From Cytobacillus pseudoceanisediminis (lineage in GTDB: Bacteria; Bacillota; Bacilli; Bacillales; Cytobacillaceae): a stretch of DNA of 64,000 nucleotides. The position numbers were made by a program, and so were the translations under genes. Shown one piece after another: positions 55,080 through 63,760 of this stretch. Position 1 is the stretch's first letter, and each line of letters begins with the position of its first letter. The DNA lies in contig NZ_CP097349.1 of the NCBI RefSeq assembly GCF_023516215.1, positions 2,852,001 to 2,916,000 of the forward strand, read 5' to 3'. Under the pieces are notes generated by a model. That model saw only the letters and a list, made by a program, of their open reading frames with translations, had not been told where the DNA came from and searched no databases.

Positions 55080-56870
55080 TTATCCACCTTCCATCCTTTT
55101 TGGAAGTTTAATAGAAACAAGCAGCCCGCCGCGCTCAAGATTCTTAAGCTGCAGGTATGCACGATTGCCATAATAGAGTTTTAACCGGGTGTAAACATTC
55201 TTCAGTCCGATATTCGTTAACTCAACCTTTTGCCCTATCCTGTCATTCATCAAATGCAATCGGATTTCCTCCAGCCTGCTCTCAGAAACGCCGCTGCCAT
55301 TATCCCCGATCAGAATATCCAGATAAAATTCATCCTGTCTGCAGGTGATACTAACCTCTCCTGTTTTTTCCCGTGCATCAAAGCCATGCTTAAAATAATT
55401 CTCCACTATGGGCTGTAAAATCATTTTCGGCACAGGAAACCCCAATGCTTCTTCATCAAGCTGAAAACTGAACTGAAGCTGGTCACCGAACCGCTCTTTT
55501 TGCAGCAGGAGATAGGACTTGGTATGTTCGATCTCTTTTTGAAGAGGAACCATATCCTCCTCCATATTCATGCTGTATCGCATGATTTTAGAAAGGCGGG
55601 TAACAGACGAATAAATCTGCGGACCCTGATTTTTTAATGCCGCTGTTCCGATGGACTGCAATGCGTTATATAAAAAATGCGGATTAACCTGGGACTGCAG
55701 AACCTTTAGCTGATTGGTCTTGTTCTCAAGCTGAAGTTTATACTCCCGATTGATCAAATCATTTATTTTATCGATCATTTGTTTAAATCGATCACCGAGA
55801 TAGCCAATCTCATCATTGCCAAAAGATTGAAAACGGACATTAAGGTTTCCTTTTTCAACCTGATCAATATATTTCAGCAGGATTCTGATTGGTGAAGTGA
55901 TTCTAACAGAGATAAATAGAGTGGCAAGAATAACCAGGATGAGTCCGATTACGCCAAACATGATATTGATTTTCGCCACGCTGAATGCACTTTCATATAA
56001 AGTGGTATATGGGACACGCTTAACAAGATACCAGCCGCCAGAATTTTGCGATAATTGATCGTATATCATGACGCCGTTGAATGAACCTTCTTTCCATTCA
56101 ACCGTGCCATTAACTTTATTTGTACTCATTACCCAATCTATCCAATCAGTCGTTTTAGTATCTTCATCAGTTTCATCAGTTGAATGGTAGATCAATTCCC
56201 CTTCAGGAGATATAATATAGAATTCTTCATTTTCCTCCGAGTAAAGATTACGGCTGATATTGGTTATTTGATCTGGTGAGAACTCCAGTGAGATATATGC
56301 CAATATATCATCTGATGGAATATTGATTAAAGATCTGTGAAGCGTTATTACATTTTTAGGCTTTTTGTCCTCAGGCTCCTTTATCTTATGAATAGGCTCA
56401 AGATACATATTGCTTGGACTTTCTTTTGCTTTTAGGTAAAATTCCTGATTGGCATTTGTCAGCTTCTTTGAAAAAATAACTGTAGAGCGCCTGGAAGCTG
56501 TTATAAGACGATCTTCCTTTGCAACAGCAATGTTGACCCTTTTAATATTTTCTTCTGCATACAGTATGGTAGAAATTACATTTCTTACAGCTTCCACTGC
56601 CTGATAATTATTTTCCTTTTGGGGATCTTTTAAAAAGTTTATTAAACCTGGATTATTGTAAAGGGATAGTGTTAATCCATCCAGCTCATTTATGTAACCC
56701 TCCAGGTTCACTTTTCCTTGATATAATAGGTTGCTATTTTCCTTGATGGCCTGGTCTTTCAATGATTCCGCTGTATGATAATAAGTGATGATTATAGACG
56801 CCCCAAATGGAACGATCGTTGCTACCATCAATAGAACAATCAGTTTATTCCTAATGCTCTTTTTGAACAT
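55080..56870 (-). CDS. YesM-type sensor histidine kinase
   Basis: About 596 residues from ATG 56870 (after GGGGG). Two membrane segments (about 12-34 and 300-322) flank a large extracellular dCache-type sensor; then HAMP, the His_kinase domain with phospho-acceptor in QVNPHFLYNALQSIG, and an ATPase domain (PKMILQPIVENYFKHGF, IGDNGSGVSE, GLKNVYTRLKLYYG). Senses an extracellular sugar, perhaps with the solute-binding protein encoded upstream. One base separates it from the response regulator gene. Confidence 0.93.
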   Translation of the reverse strand: MFKKSIRNKLIVLLMVATIVPFGASIIITYYHTAESLKDQAIKENSNLLYQGKVNLEGYINELDGLTLSLYNNPGLINFLKDPQKENNYQAVEAVRNVISTILYAEENIKRVNIAVAKEDRLITASRRSTVIFSKKLTNANQEFYLKAKESPSNMYLEPIHKIKEPEDKKPKNVITLHRSLINIPSDDILAYISLEFSPDQITNISRNLYSEENEEFYIISPEGELIYHSTDETDEDTKTTDWIDWVMSTNKVNGTVEWKEGSFNGVMIYDQLSQNSGGWYLVKRVPYTTLYESAFSVAKINIMFGVIGLILVILATLFISVRITSPIRILLKYIDQVEKGNLNVRFQSFGNDEIGYLGDRFKQMIDKINDLINREYKLQLENKTNQLKVLQSQVNPHFLYNALQSIGTAALKNQGPQIYSSVTRLSKIMRYSMNMEEDMVPLQKEIEHTKSYLLLQKERFGDQLQFSFQLDEEALGFPVPKMILQPIVENYFKHGFDAREKTGEVSITCRQDEFYLDILIGDNGSGVSESRLEEIRLHLMNDRIGQKVELTNIGLKNVYTRLKLYYGNRAYLQLKNLERGGLLVSIKLPKRMEGG

Positions 56871-56971
56871 GTACATCCCCCGCTGCTTTGTCTTTTACAA
56901 TAGTATAAAGCGAACTTCCCTTTTGGGGATGCCTTTTTGCTATGGGGTTTTGCTTATCATTAAAATATAAA

Positions 56972-57006
56972 ACAGAAAGCATATCTTCCGCAGACATGCT
57001 TCCTGT
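56972..57006 (-). terminator. Hairpin after the solute-binding protein gene
   Basis: 11-bp stem ACAGAAAGCAT/ATGCTTCCTGT (one G-T pair), 12-nt loop, followed by TTTAT on the minus strand. Probably a partial terminator between the transport genes and the kinase. Confidence 0.65.
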
Positions 57007-57016
57007 TTAACCAAAT

Positions 57017-58303
57017 TTATTTCAAATTATCCCAGGATGCCTGGAAGCGTTCAACGAGCGTATCATAGTCGATCTTTCCTGCAGCGTATTCCTGGATTGT
57101 TGCAGCAAACTCTTTATTTGCACCATCAGGCCATCTGAACCATGTCCAAGGAACAGTTTTCTCTTCCTTAGAATACTCAAGAATATGCTGGCCAAGAGGC
57201 CCTAAACCGGTTGGCTCTATATTGTCGAAGGCAGGAATGAACGCAAACTCTTCTGTGATATAACGCTTTCCTGTTTCAGAAGAAACCATCCAGTCAAGGA
57301 ATAATTTTGCTTCTTCAAGATGTTCTGAATTTTTATTAAGAACCCAGTTGTTCGGAACGCCTACTGGTAAACGGTCTGCTTCAGCTTCATCATCAGTCAG
57401 CGGAATTGGAAGGAATCCCATGTTAATTTCAGGGTCGATTTCAAGAATCATGTTTTCTGTCCAGTTTCCCTGCTGAAGCATAGCCGTTTTGCCGGAAGCA
57501 AATAGAGTCACTTGCGTATTGTAATCTGTTGTTAATGGATTTTCATTTCCGAAGTTTATTTCAGTATCAAGCACTTCTTTGAACTCTTTAAATTTATCAT
57601 TGCCAATAATCTTTTCAGATCCGCTGTATAGGCCCTCAATAAATGCCACTGGATCTTCCTGCTGTGCAAATGGAATATTTAATAAATGCTGACCAATGAC
57701 CCACCACTCTCCGTAACCGGCAGAGAAAGGAGTAATTCCTTTATCCTTTAGTTTTTCAGCAGCATCCTTCAATTCAGAAATCGTATTAGGCGGTTCAGTA
57801 ATGCCTGCTTCTTCAAATAAATCCTTATTATAAATGAAACCGTATCCTTCAAGGTTTACAGGCATTCCATAAAGTTTTCCGTCTGTATCAGTCATTGGTA
57901 CTTTTCCAATTGGAAGCACATGCTCTGCCCAAGGCTCATTTGAAAGATCTGCAAGATGCTCCTTCCAAAGCTCCAATTCTTTAAATCCGCCATTGTTAAA
58001 AATGTCAGGCTGTTCGCCGGATGCAAACTTTGCTTTTAATGCGGCACCATAATCAGCACCGCCGCCGACTGATTCAAGCTTTACTTTAATATTCGGATGC
58101 TCTTTTTCGAATTCACCGATCATTTCCTGAAGCTGATCGGCAATCTCCACTTTAAACTGGAACAAATTTAATGTTACCACTTCATCCTCATTCTTTGAAT
58201 CATCCTTAGGCTTTTCGTCCCCTGAAGAGCTGGAAGAAGAACAGCCTGCCATAATGCCCGCCATCAGAACCAATGACAGCAGTAATAAAGCAAAGCGTTT
58301 CAT
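57017..58303 (-). CDS. Carbohydrate ABC transporter solute-binding lipoprotein
   Basis: 428 residues. Lipoprotein signal MKRFALLLLSLVLMAGIMAGC with lipobox Cys21, followed by a Ser/Asp-rich linker. Bacterial extracellular solute-binding protein family 1: VTLNLFQFKVEIADQLQEMIGEFEKEHPNIKVKLESVGGG and GVPNNWVLNKNSEHLEEAKLFLDWM. Binds a mono- or oligosaccharide for the two permeases encoded upstream. No ATPase gene is present, so a shared MsmX-type ATPase is expected. Confidence 0.93.
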   Translation of the reverse strand: MKRFALLLLSLVLMAGIMAGCSSSSSSGDEKPKDDSKNEDEVVTLNLFQFKVEIADQLQEMIGEFEKEHPNIKVKLESVGGGADYGAALKAKFASGEQPDIFNNGGFKELELWKEHLADLSNEPWAEHVLPIGKVPMTDTDGKLYGMPVNLEGYGFIYNKDLFEEAGITEPPNTISELKDAAEKLKDKGITPFSAGYGEWWVIGQHLLNIPFAQQEDPVAFIEGLYSGSEKIIGNDKFKEFKEVLDTEINFGNENPLTTDYNTQVTLFASGKTAMLQQGNWTENMILEIDPEINMGFLPIPLTDDEAEADRLPVGVPNNWVLNKNSEHLEEAKLFLDWMVSSETGKRYITEEFAFIPAFDNIEPTGLGPLGQHILEYSKEEKTVPWTWFRWPDGANKEFAATIQEYAAGKIDYDTLVERFQASWDNLK

Positions 58304-58370
58304 TTTGTTTCCCCTGAATAATTTTTTATATAAACTTTAACAGCCCATATGGCCGCAAAAGTCTCTATAA

Positions 58371-59198
58371 CTACTTGATGGAGCCTTGTGCAATGCCTTT
58401 AATAATATGCCTCTGCAGGAACAGGAAGAAAATAACGACCGGTGTAATGCCCATTACAAGGGCGGCCAGTCCCATGTCCCATTGCTTTGTATATTGTGCA
58501 AAGAATGAACTTGTGGCCAAAGGAATCGTCCTAAGTTCTGCATCCTGAAGCACAAGAAGCGGCAGCAGATAATCATTCCAGATCCATAATGTATTTAAAA
58601 TAACAACCGTTACAGTGATTGGTTTTAGAAGCGGAAAAACAATTCTCCAAAAGACCCCAAACTGGCTGCACCCATCAATTCGGGCCGATTCTTCTATCTC
58701 TATTGGAACTGTTTTAATAAATCCGTGATACAGGAAAAGCGATAATGGTACACCAAAGCCAAAATACATAATGATGAGACCTGGTATGCTGTTTGTCAGA
58801 TTCAGCGTGCCTCCCAGCTTCATCAGCGGTATCATGACCGTCTGGAATGGAATAACCATCGCAGAAACAAATAGGGCAAATAGGATTTTGCTGAATTTTC
58901 CCGGGGTTCGGACCATCTTCCAGGCAGCCATGGAACTAATGACAACAAGTCCAATATTGCTGATCACCGTAATTATAAGCGAGTTCCAGAAGGCCCGCGG
59001 GAAATTAATAATATCCCATACCTTCAAGTAATTGGAGAATAAAAACTCCTGCGGCCACGCTGCAGCATCAATCAAAATATCTGCAAAACCTTTTACAGAA
59101 TTGATGATCACGAAATAAAAAGGTATGAGGAAAATGACTCCTAATACGATTCCGATAATCTCGAGCAGAAACGTAACCTTCGTATATCTGGGATTCAT
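58371..59198 (-). CDS. Carbohydrate ABC transporter permease (MalG-type)
   Basis: 275 residues, six membrane segments. The cytoplasmic EAA loop is present (EIEESARIDGCSQFGVFWRIVFPLLKP). Its ATG overlaps the stop codon of the MalF-type gene (TAATG). Confidence 0.93.
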   Translation of the reverse strand: MNPRYTKVTFLLEIIGIVLGVIFLIPFYFVIINSVKGFADILIDAAAWPQEFLFSNYLKVWDIINFPRAFWNSLIITVISNIGLVVISSMAAWKMVRTPGKFSKILFALFVSAMVIPFQTVMIPLMKLGGTLNLTNSIPGLIIMYFGFGVPLSLFLYHGFIKTVPIEIEESARIDGCSQFGVFWRIVFPLLKPITVTVVILNTLWIWNDYLLPLLVLQDAELRTIPLATSSFFAQYTKQWDMGLAALVMGITPVVIFFLFLQRHIIKGIAQGSIK

Positions 59199-60138
59199 TA
59201 TGCCTCAACCTCCCTTTTCTTGGTCATCATAACCTGAACCGTTGTAAAAATAGCCACAACAAGGAAGAACAGAATGGATTTCGCGGTACCAAGACCATAC
59301 CGGTTATTTTGGAATGCTTCCTGATAAATATTAATCGCTACAGATTGTGTTGAATTAAAAGGACCTCCGCCTGTCAGTGAAATATTCAGATCGAAAATCT
59401 TAAAGGCCATTGAAATAGTTAAAAAGAAACAAATCGTAAACGCCGGCAAAATAAGTGGAATAATAATTTTCGTCAGAAGTGTCCAGCTTGATGCCCCATC
59501 GATCCTGGCAGCCTCCAGCAATGTCTGGTCAACCCCTGCAGCGCTGCAATATAAATAACCATCATATATCCGCTGATCTGCCAGGCAAACACAATTACAA
59601 TCCCCCAGAATGCTGTTGTCTCATCCCCAAGCCATGGGAGCTTAAAAACGGACAGGTCTGTAAGATTTCCAATTGCCGCAAACCCTTTTACAAAAATAAA
59701 CTGCCAGATGAACCCAAGCAATAATCCCCCGATAACATTAGGAATGAAAAACACAGTCCGCAATAAGTTCCTGGACTTCAATGCTGCGTTCAATAATAAC
59801 GCAAGCCCAAAACCTAGTAAATTACTAATAATAACCGAAGCTAACATAAACTTGGTAGTAAAAATAAAGGAATCAAAAAACTTAGGATCATTCTTAAAGA
59901 TCTTTAAATAATTTTCAAGTCCTACCCACTCAACCACAGAACTGACACCATTCCAGGAAGTAAAGGAATAATAAATACCCATCAAAAAAGGAATGATTTG
60001 AATCACCAGGAAAAAAATCAATGCCGGTCCTACAAAAGCACTGTATGTTAGCATTTTTTTCAGATTTGCTTTTTTCCTGGATACTGTTTTAACCTCTGAA
60101 TTGACTGCTGCTTCCCCGACCTCAATCTTTGTCTCCAA
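59198..60138 (-). CDS. Carbohydrate ABC transporter permease (MalF-type; one-base frameshift)
   Basis: About 313 residues when joined. Six membrane segments; EAA loop LEAARIDGASSWTLLTKIIIPLILP. The frame breaks in the C run at 59533-59536 (plus strand); one base added gives IAALQGVDQTLLEAARIDG across the join. Starts at TTG 60138 after GGGGGCGGTG. First gene of the sugar locus, with two cre sites upstream. Confidence 0.9.
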
Positions 60139-60163
60139 ATCTTTTCACCGCCCCCTTATCTCT

Positions 60164-60177
60164 TGCAAACGCTTTCC
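60164..60177. promoter_or_regulatory. cre site (CcpA binding)
   Basis: TGCAAACGCTTTCC (minus strand GGAAAGCGTTTGCA) resembles the cre consensus TGWAARCGYTWNCW, 26 nt upstream of the first permease start. It would mediate carbon catabolite repression. Confidence 0.65.
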
Positions 60178-60188
60178 TACATTATATT

Positions 60189-60202
60189 TGAAACCGTTTG
60201 CA
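60189..60202. promoter_or_regulatory. Second cre-like site
   Basis: TGAAACCGTTTGCA, also close to the cre consensus, 50 nt upstream of the first permease start. A TATAAT sequence overlaps the interval between both sites on the minus strand (near 60183-60188). Confidence 0.6.
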
Positions 60203-60322
60203 TATATAGGTGACTGAATTGACTAAAAAGGTGCAATATTTTGACTTGTTTAAAAGGTTTAACTTGTGTTAATCGAATACATTGCATAGAATGAAGCTAT
60301 CTTGAATATAGGGATGTGGGCT

Positions 60323-61230
60323 ATGATATTAAAATATCGTTATGAACCGGAAGAATTAAAATTGCTTCAGTGTTTACATGGAAGAATGCGGCTTTCCCCA
60401 AAAGATTACAGCCTCTTTCTTAATTTAGAAAAAGGTTTTTCAGGTGAGAAGAAATTTGATGAACTACTAGAACATTCGCCTGAGGAATGGATTATTCTTA
60501 ATGATTTATTGTTCGATTACAGTAACACCCTTTTCCAAATAGATTCACTATTATTCACTGGAGGCTGTATCTATCTTTTTGAAGTTAAGAATTATGAGGG
60601 AGACTTTTATATCGAACAAAACAGATGGTATACAGTACCAGCAAATACTGAAGTTAAAAATCCTCTTCTGCAGCTTCAGCGAAGTGAATCCCTCCTGAGA
60701 AGACTTCTGCAGAAATTGGGAGTAGAAACCCCTCTTAAGGCTCTTCTTATTTTTATTAACCCCGAATTTCAATTGTATCAAGCCACAATGAATCTTCCTG
60801 CTATATTTCCAGCACAAATTAACCGATTTATAGACAAATTAAAATTGAAATCTCAACCGGCAAATAAGAACCATTTAATGCTGGCAGACAAGTTACTGTC
60901 TTTGCATTTGGAGGATATTCCTTATGGAAGGCGATTTGAGTATACATTTGAGGGATTGGAGAAGGGGGTTAAGTGTGCTTCTTGCCAGCACTTTATGGAT
61001 CGATTGCACAGAGCTGCTTTAGTATGTAAGAATTGCGGATACAAAGAAGATGTCGAATTGGCAATCGTTAGAAGTGTTAAAGAGTTTAGAGTTATGTTTC
61101 CCGATATGATGCTAACAACCAATATTGTGCATGAATGGTGTTCTGATATTATTTCAAAGAAAAAATCCGGAAAATCCTATCAAACAACTTTAATCATATC
61201 ATTCATGGCAAGACTTCTTACTTTGAATAA
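60323..61230 (+). CDS. NERD-domain protein (one-base frameshift near the end)
   Basis: About 303 residues when joined. N-terminal part KDYSLFLNLEKGFSGEKKFDELL then the nuclease-related domain with FQIDSLLFTGGCIYLFEVKNYEGDFY (D-x-n-ExK pattern). A C-terminal zinc-ribbon-like CASCQHFMDRLHRAALVCKNC follows. A missing base in the A run at 61160-61165 shifts the last 23 residues; restored they read KKKIRKILSNNFNHIIHGKTSYFE with a stop at 61228-61230. Start ATG 60323 follows AGGGATGTGG. Function of NERD proteins in Bacillus is not established. Confidence 0.85.
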
Positions 61231-61369
61231 AACACAATTATGTTGAGTAGTTTATTTTTAACAGTATGGCATGTCCCCTTCGGCTATCCTCACACGATTC
61301 ATGAATAAGCAAACATCATTAGATTCTTTTAGATCACACTATCGATACTGAAGGGCTCTATTCAGAATT

Positions 61370-61740
61370 ATTAGTTCCATTCACTGAGGTTATCGAACCT
61401 TAATGGCTTTATTCTGCTGCATTAGTTCCGCTCACTTGACATCATGAAACTGAACGGCACTATTCACTTGCATTAGTTCCATTCATGTGACATCTTTGAA
61501 ACTGAACGGCACTATTCTCTTGCATTAGTTCCATTCACATGACATCTTTGAAACTGAACGGCACTATTCTGCTTCATTAGTTCCGTTCACATAAAGTCAT
61601 CGAATCTTTCTGGCTCTATTTTGGTGCATAAGTTCCGTTCACATAACATCTTCGAAATTTAGAGATTCTTTTTCGCCTCTTCAGTTATTAGTTCCGCTCA
61701 ATTCACAACATTAGGACACATCGTTTTTTTCCTCCTGCTA
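61370..61740. repeat. Tandem repeat, about seven 52-bp units
   Basis: Units begin with ATTAGTTCC at about 61370, 61421, 61472, 61524, 61576, 61628 and 61687 (spacing 51-52, last 59). Consensus core: ATTAGTTCCRTTCACATGACAT then CTTTGAAACTGAACGGCACTATTC. The two parts, TAGTTCCGTTC and GAACGGCACTA, are near-complements, so each unit can form a hairpin. Middle units are most alike; edge units are degenerate. No coding potential. Confidence 0.8.
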
Positions 61741-61777
61741 AGTCAATAATTATGTCCTTTTGAATTACTTCCGAACA

Positions 61778-61834
61778 GTTCAGAACCCCATTTCGAAACC
61801 ACCCTCTGAATCGTTCGGAACCCTGCATTGAAAC
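61778..61834. repeat. Short direct repeat upstream of the tRNA terminator
   Basis: GTTCAGAACCCCATTTCGAAAC (61778-61799) and GTTCGGAACCCTGCATTGAAAC (61813-61834), 35 bp apart. Wording is similar to the 52-bp repeat (GTTC..AAC), but it is a different unit. Confidence 0.5.
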
Positions 61835-61914
61835 AACTTGCATCACAATCAGCAGAAGGGCTGCATTGATATTTGCTTTCCGCTTTAAAATTTGCACAGA
61901 TTTTAATTAACAAC

Positions 61915-61946
61915 AAAAAAGGTTTCCCTATTAGGAAACCTTTTTT
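61915..61946 (-). terminator. Terminator of the rRNA-tRNA operon
   Basis: 13-bp stem AAAAAAGGTTTCC/GGAAACCTTTTTT with a six-base loop, just after the last tRNA. Confidence 0.95.
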
Positions 61947-61949
61947 AGA

Positions 61950-62031
61950 TACCGGTGGTCGGGGTCGAACCGACACTCCAGAAGGAACACGATTTTGAGT
62001 CGTGCGCGTCTGCCAATTCCGCCACACCGGC
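61950..62031 (-). tRNA. tRNA-Leu(CAA)
   Basis: Class II tRNA with long variable arm; anticodon loop CTCAAAA (CAA); CCA not encoded. Last tRNA of the array. Confidence 0.95.
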
Positions 62032-62054
62032 ATATTAAAATGTAGTAAATCTTG

Positions 62055-62143
62055 TGGTGCCGAGGACCGGAATCGAACCGGTACGGTAGTCACCTACCGC
62101 AGGATTTTAAGTCCTGTGCGTCTGCCAGTTCCGCCACCCCGGC
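62055..62143 (-). tRNA. tRNA-Leu(TAA)
   Basis: Class II tRNA, anticodon loop CTTAAAA (TAA), encoded CCA. Confidence 0.95.
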
Positions 62144-62171
62144 GTATATCAGCGAATCAAGATTTAGATTA

Positions 62172-62245
<74 letters not shown>

Positions 62246-62263
62246 ATAAATTGAAGTTTATTC

Positions 62264-62338
62264 TGGAGCGGAAGACGGGATTCGAACCCGCGACCCCCAC
62301 CTTGGCAAGGTGATGTTCTACCACTGAACTACTTCCGC
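62264..62338 (-). tRNA. tRNA-Gly(GCC)
   Basis: Acceptor GCGGAAG, anticodon GCC within TTGCCAA, encoded CCA. Confidence 0.95.
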
Positions 62339-62342
62339 AAAA

Positions 62343-62417
62343 TGGCTGGGCTAGCAGGATTCGAACCTGCGAGTGACGGAGTCAAAGTCCGGTGCCTTAC
62401 CGCTTGGCTATAGCCCA
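62343..62417 (-). tRNA. tRNA-Gln(TTG)
   Basis: Acceptor TGGGCTA, anticodon loop CTTTGAC (TTG), encoded CCA. Confidence 0.95.
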
Positions 62418-62475
62418 TTGATCGTTCATATTACATTTATATGAGAGTTATACTCGTACTGTTACTTTAAAATTA

Positions 62476-62552
62476 TGGGGCGACTGATGGGAATCGAACC
62501 CACGAGTGTCGGAGCCACAATCCGATGCGTTAACCACTTCGCCACAGCCGCC
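62476..62552 (-). tRNA. tRNA-His(GTG)
   Basis: Anticodon loop TTGTGGC (GTG); an extra 5' G opposite discriminator C as in tRNA-His; encoded CCA. Confidence 0.95.
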
Positions 62553-62562
62553 ATTATAAAAT

Positions 62563-62636
62563 TGGCAGGGGTAGTAGGAATCGAACCCACATCAAAGGTT
62601 TTGGAGACCTTCGTTTTACCATTAAACTATACCCCT
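62563..62636 (-). tRNA. tRNA-Trp(CCA)
   Basis: Acceptor AGGGGTA, anticodon loop CTCCAAA (CCA), encoded 3' CCA. Confidence 0.95.
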
Positions 62637-62643
62637 ATATAAA

Positions 62644-62726
62644 TGGTGGAGGGGGCAGATTCGAACTGCCGAACCCGAAGGAGCGGATTTACAGTCCGCC
62701 GCGTTTAGCCACTTCGCTACCCCTCC
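62644..62726 (-). tRNA. tRNA-Tyr(GTA)
   Basis: Class II tRNA, anticodon loop CTGTAAA (GTA), encoded CCA. Confidence 0.95.
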
Positions 62727-62743
62727 ATATTAACATAAAAAAA

Positions 62744-62819
<76 letters not shown>

Positions 62820-62837
62820 AAATCAATTCAGTAAAGG

Positions 62838-62910
62838 TGGCTCAGGACGGAATCGAACCGCCGACACAAGGATTTTCAGTCCTTTGCTCTACCGACTGAG
62901 CTACTGAGCC
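62838..62910 (-). tRNA. tRNA-Phe(GAA)
   Basis: Acceptor GGCTCAG, anticodon loop CTGAAAA (GAA); the genome has CCT instead of CCA after the discriminator. Confidence 0.95.
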
Positions 62911-62934
62911 AAATATTATTAATATTGTAAAAAT

Positions 62935-63010
62935 GGCGGTCCGGACGGGACTCGAACCCGCGACCTCCTGCGTGACAGGCAGGCATTCTAACCAACTGAA
63001 CTACCGGACC
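62935..63010 (-). tRNA. tRNA-Asp(GTC)
   Basis: Acceptor GGTCCGG, anticodon loop CTGTCAC (GTC), encoded CCA. Confidence 0.95.
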
Positions 63011-63013
63011 AAA

Positions 63014-63087
<74 letters not shown>

Positions 63088-63096
63088 ACAATAATA

Positions 63097-63172
63097 TGGT
63101 GGAGGATGACGGGATCGAACCGCCGACCCTCTGCTTGTAAGGCAGATGCTCTCCCAGCTGAGCTAATCCTCC
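63097..63172 (-). tRNA. tRNA-Val(TAC)
   Basis: Acceptor GGAGGAT, anticodon loop CTTACAA (TAC), encoded CCA. Confidence 0.95.
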
Positions 63173-63176
63173 ATTA

Positions 63177-63251
63177 TGGTGACCCCTACGGGATTCGAAC
63201 CCGTGTTACCGCCGTGAAAGGGCGGTGTCTTAACCGCTTGACCAAGGGGCC
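63177..63251 (-). tRNA. tRNA-Glu(TTC)
   Basis: Acceptor GGCCCCT, anticodon loop CTTTCAC (TTC), encoded CCA. Confidence 0.95.
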
Positions 63252-63267
63252 AATATAGAATTAATAA

Positions 63268-63358
63268 TGGCGGAGAGCAAGGGATTTGAACCCTTGATAC
63301 GCGGTTAGCGTATACACGATTTCCAATCGTGCTCCTTCGGCCACTCGGACAGCTCTCC
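63268..63358 (-). tRNA. tRNA-Ser(GGA)
   Basis: Class II tRNA with long variable arm, anticodon loop TTGGAAA (GGA), encoded CCA. Confidence 0.95.
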
Positions 63359-63361
63359 ATT

Positions 63362-63436
63362 TGGCTCCGCAGGTAGGATTCGAACCTACGACCGTTCGGT
63401 TAACAGCCGAATGCTCTACCACTGAGCTACTGCGGA
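63362..63436 (-). tRNA. tRNA-Asn(GTT)
   Basis: Acceptor TCCGCAG, anticodon loop CTGTTAA (GTT), encoded CCA. First tRNA after 5S rRNA. Confidence 0.95.
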
Positions 63437-63456
63437 ATAGTGATATTTGTAAAACA

Positions 63457-63574
<118 letters not shown>

Positions 63575-63702
63575 TATTTTTCAAAGACAAGTATTATTAT
63601 ACCGTCTTTTTATCATTTTTCAAGAGGAAATTTACTATTTTTCGTTCCCTCAAAACTAGATAATGTATGAAGAAGAATTTGCCGAGTATTCACCAATAAC
63701 TT

Positions 63703-63757
63703 GTCTAGCTTCGGCTCCTAACTTCTCTCGAAGTTGAACAGTCGCCTCCGCTTTTCG
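63703..63757 (-). repeat. Dispersed Bacillus-type repeat in the 23S-5S spacer
   Basis: Minus strand reads AAAAGCGGAGGCGACTG, then a stem TTCGAGAGAAGTTAGGAG-like segment and GCCGAAGCTAGACAAG. The AAAAGCGGAGGCG start recurs in variant form near 30340 (AAAAGCGGAAGCGCC). Similar GC-rich hairpin elements are common between Bacillus genes; family assignment is from memory, not search. Confidence 0.5.
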
Positions 63758-63760
63758 TTT

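Noticed and set aside
61370..61740. CRISPR array
   Set aside because: Units vary along their whole length and adjoin each other without unique spacers; no cas genes are nearby.
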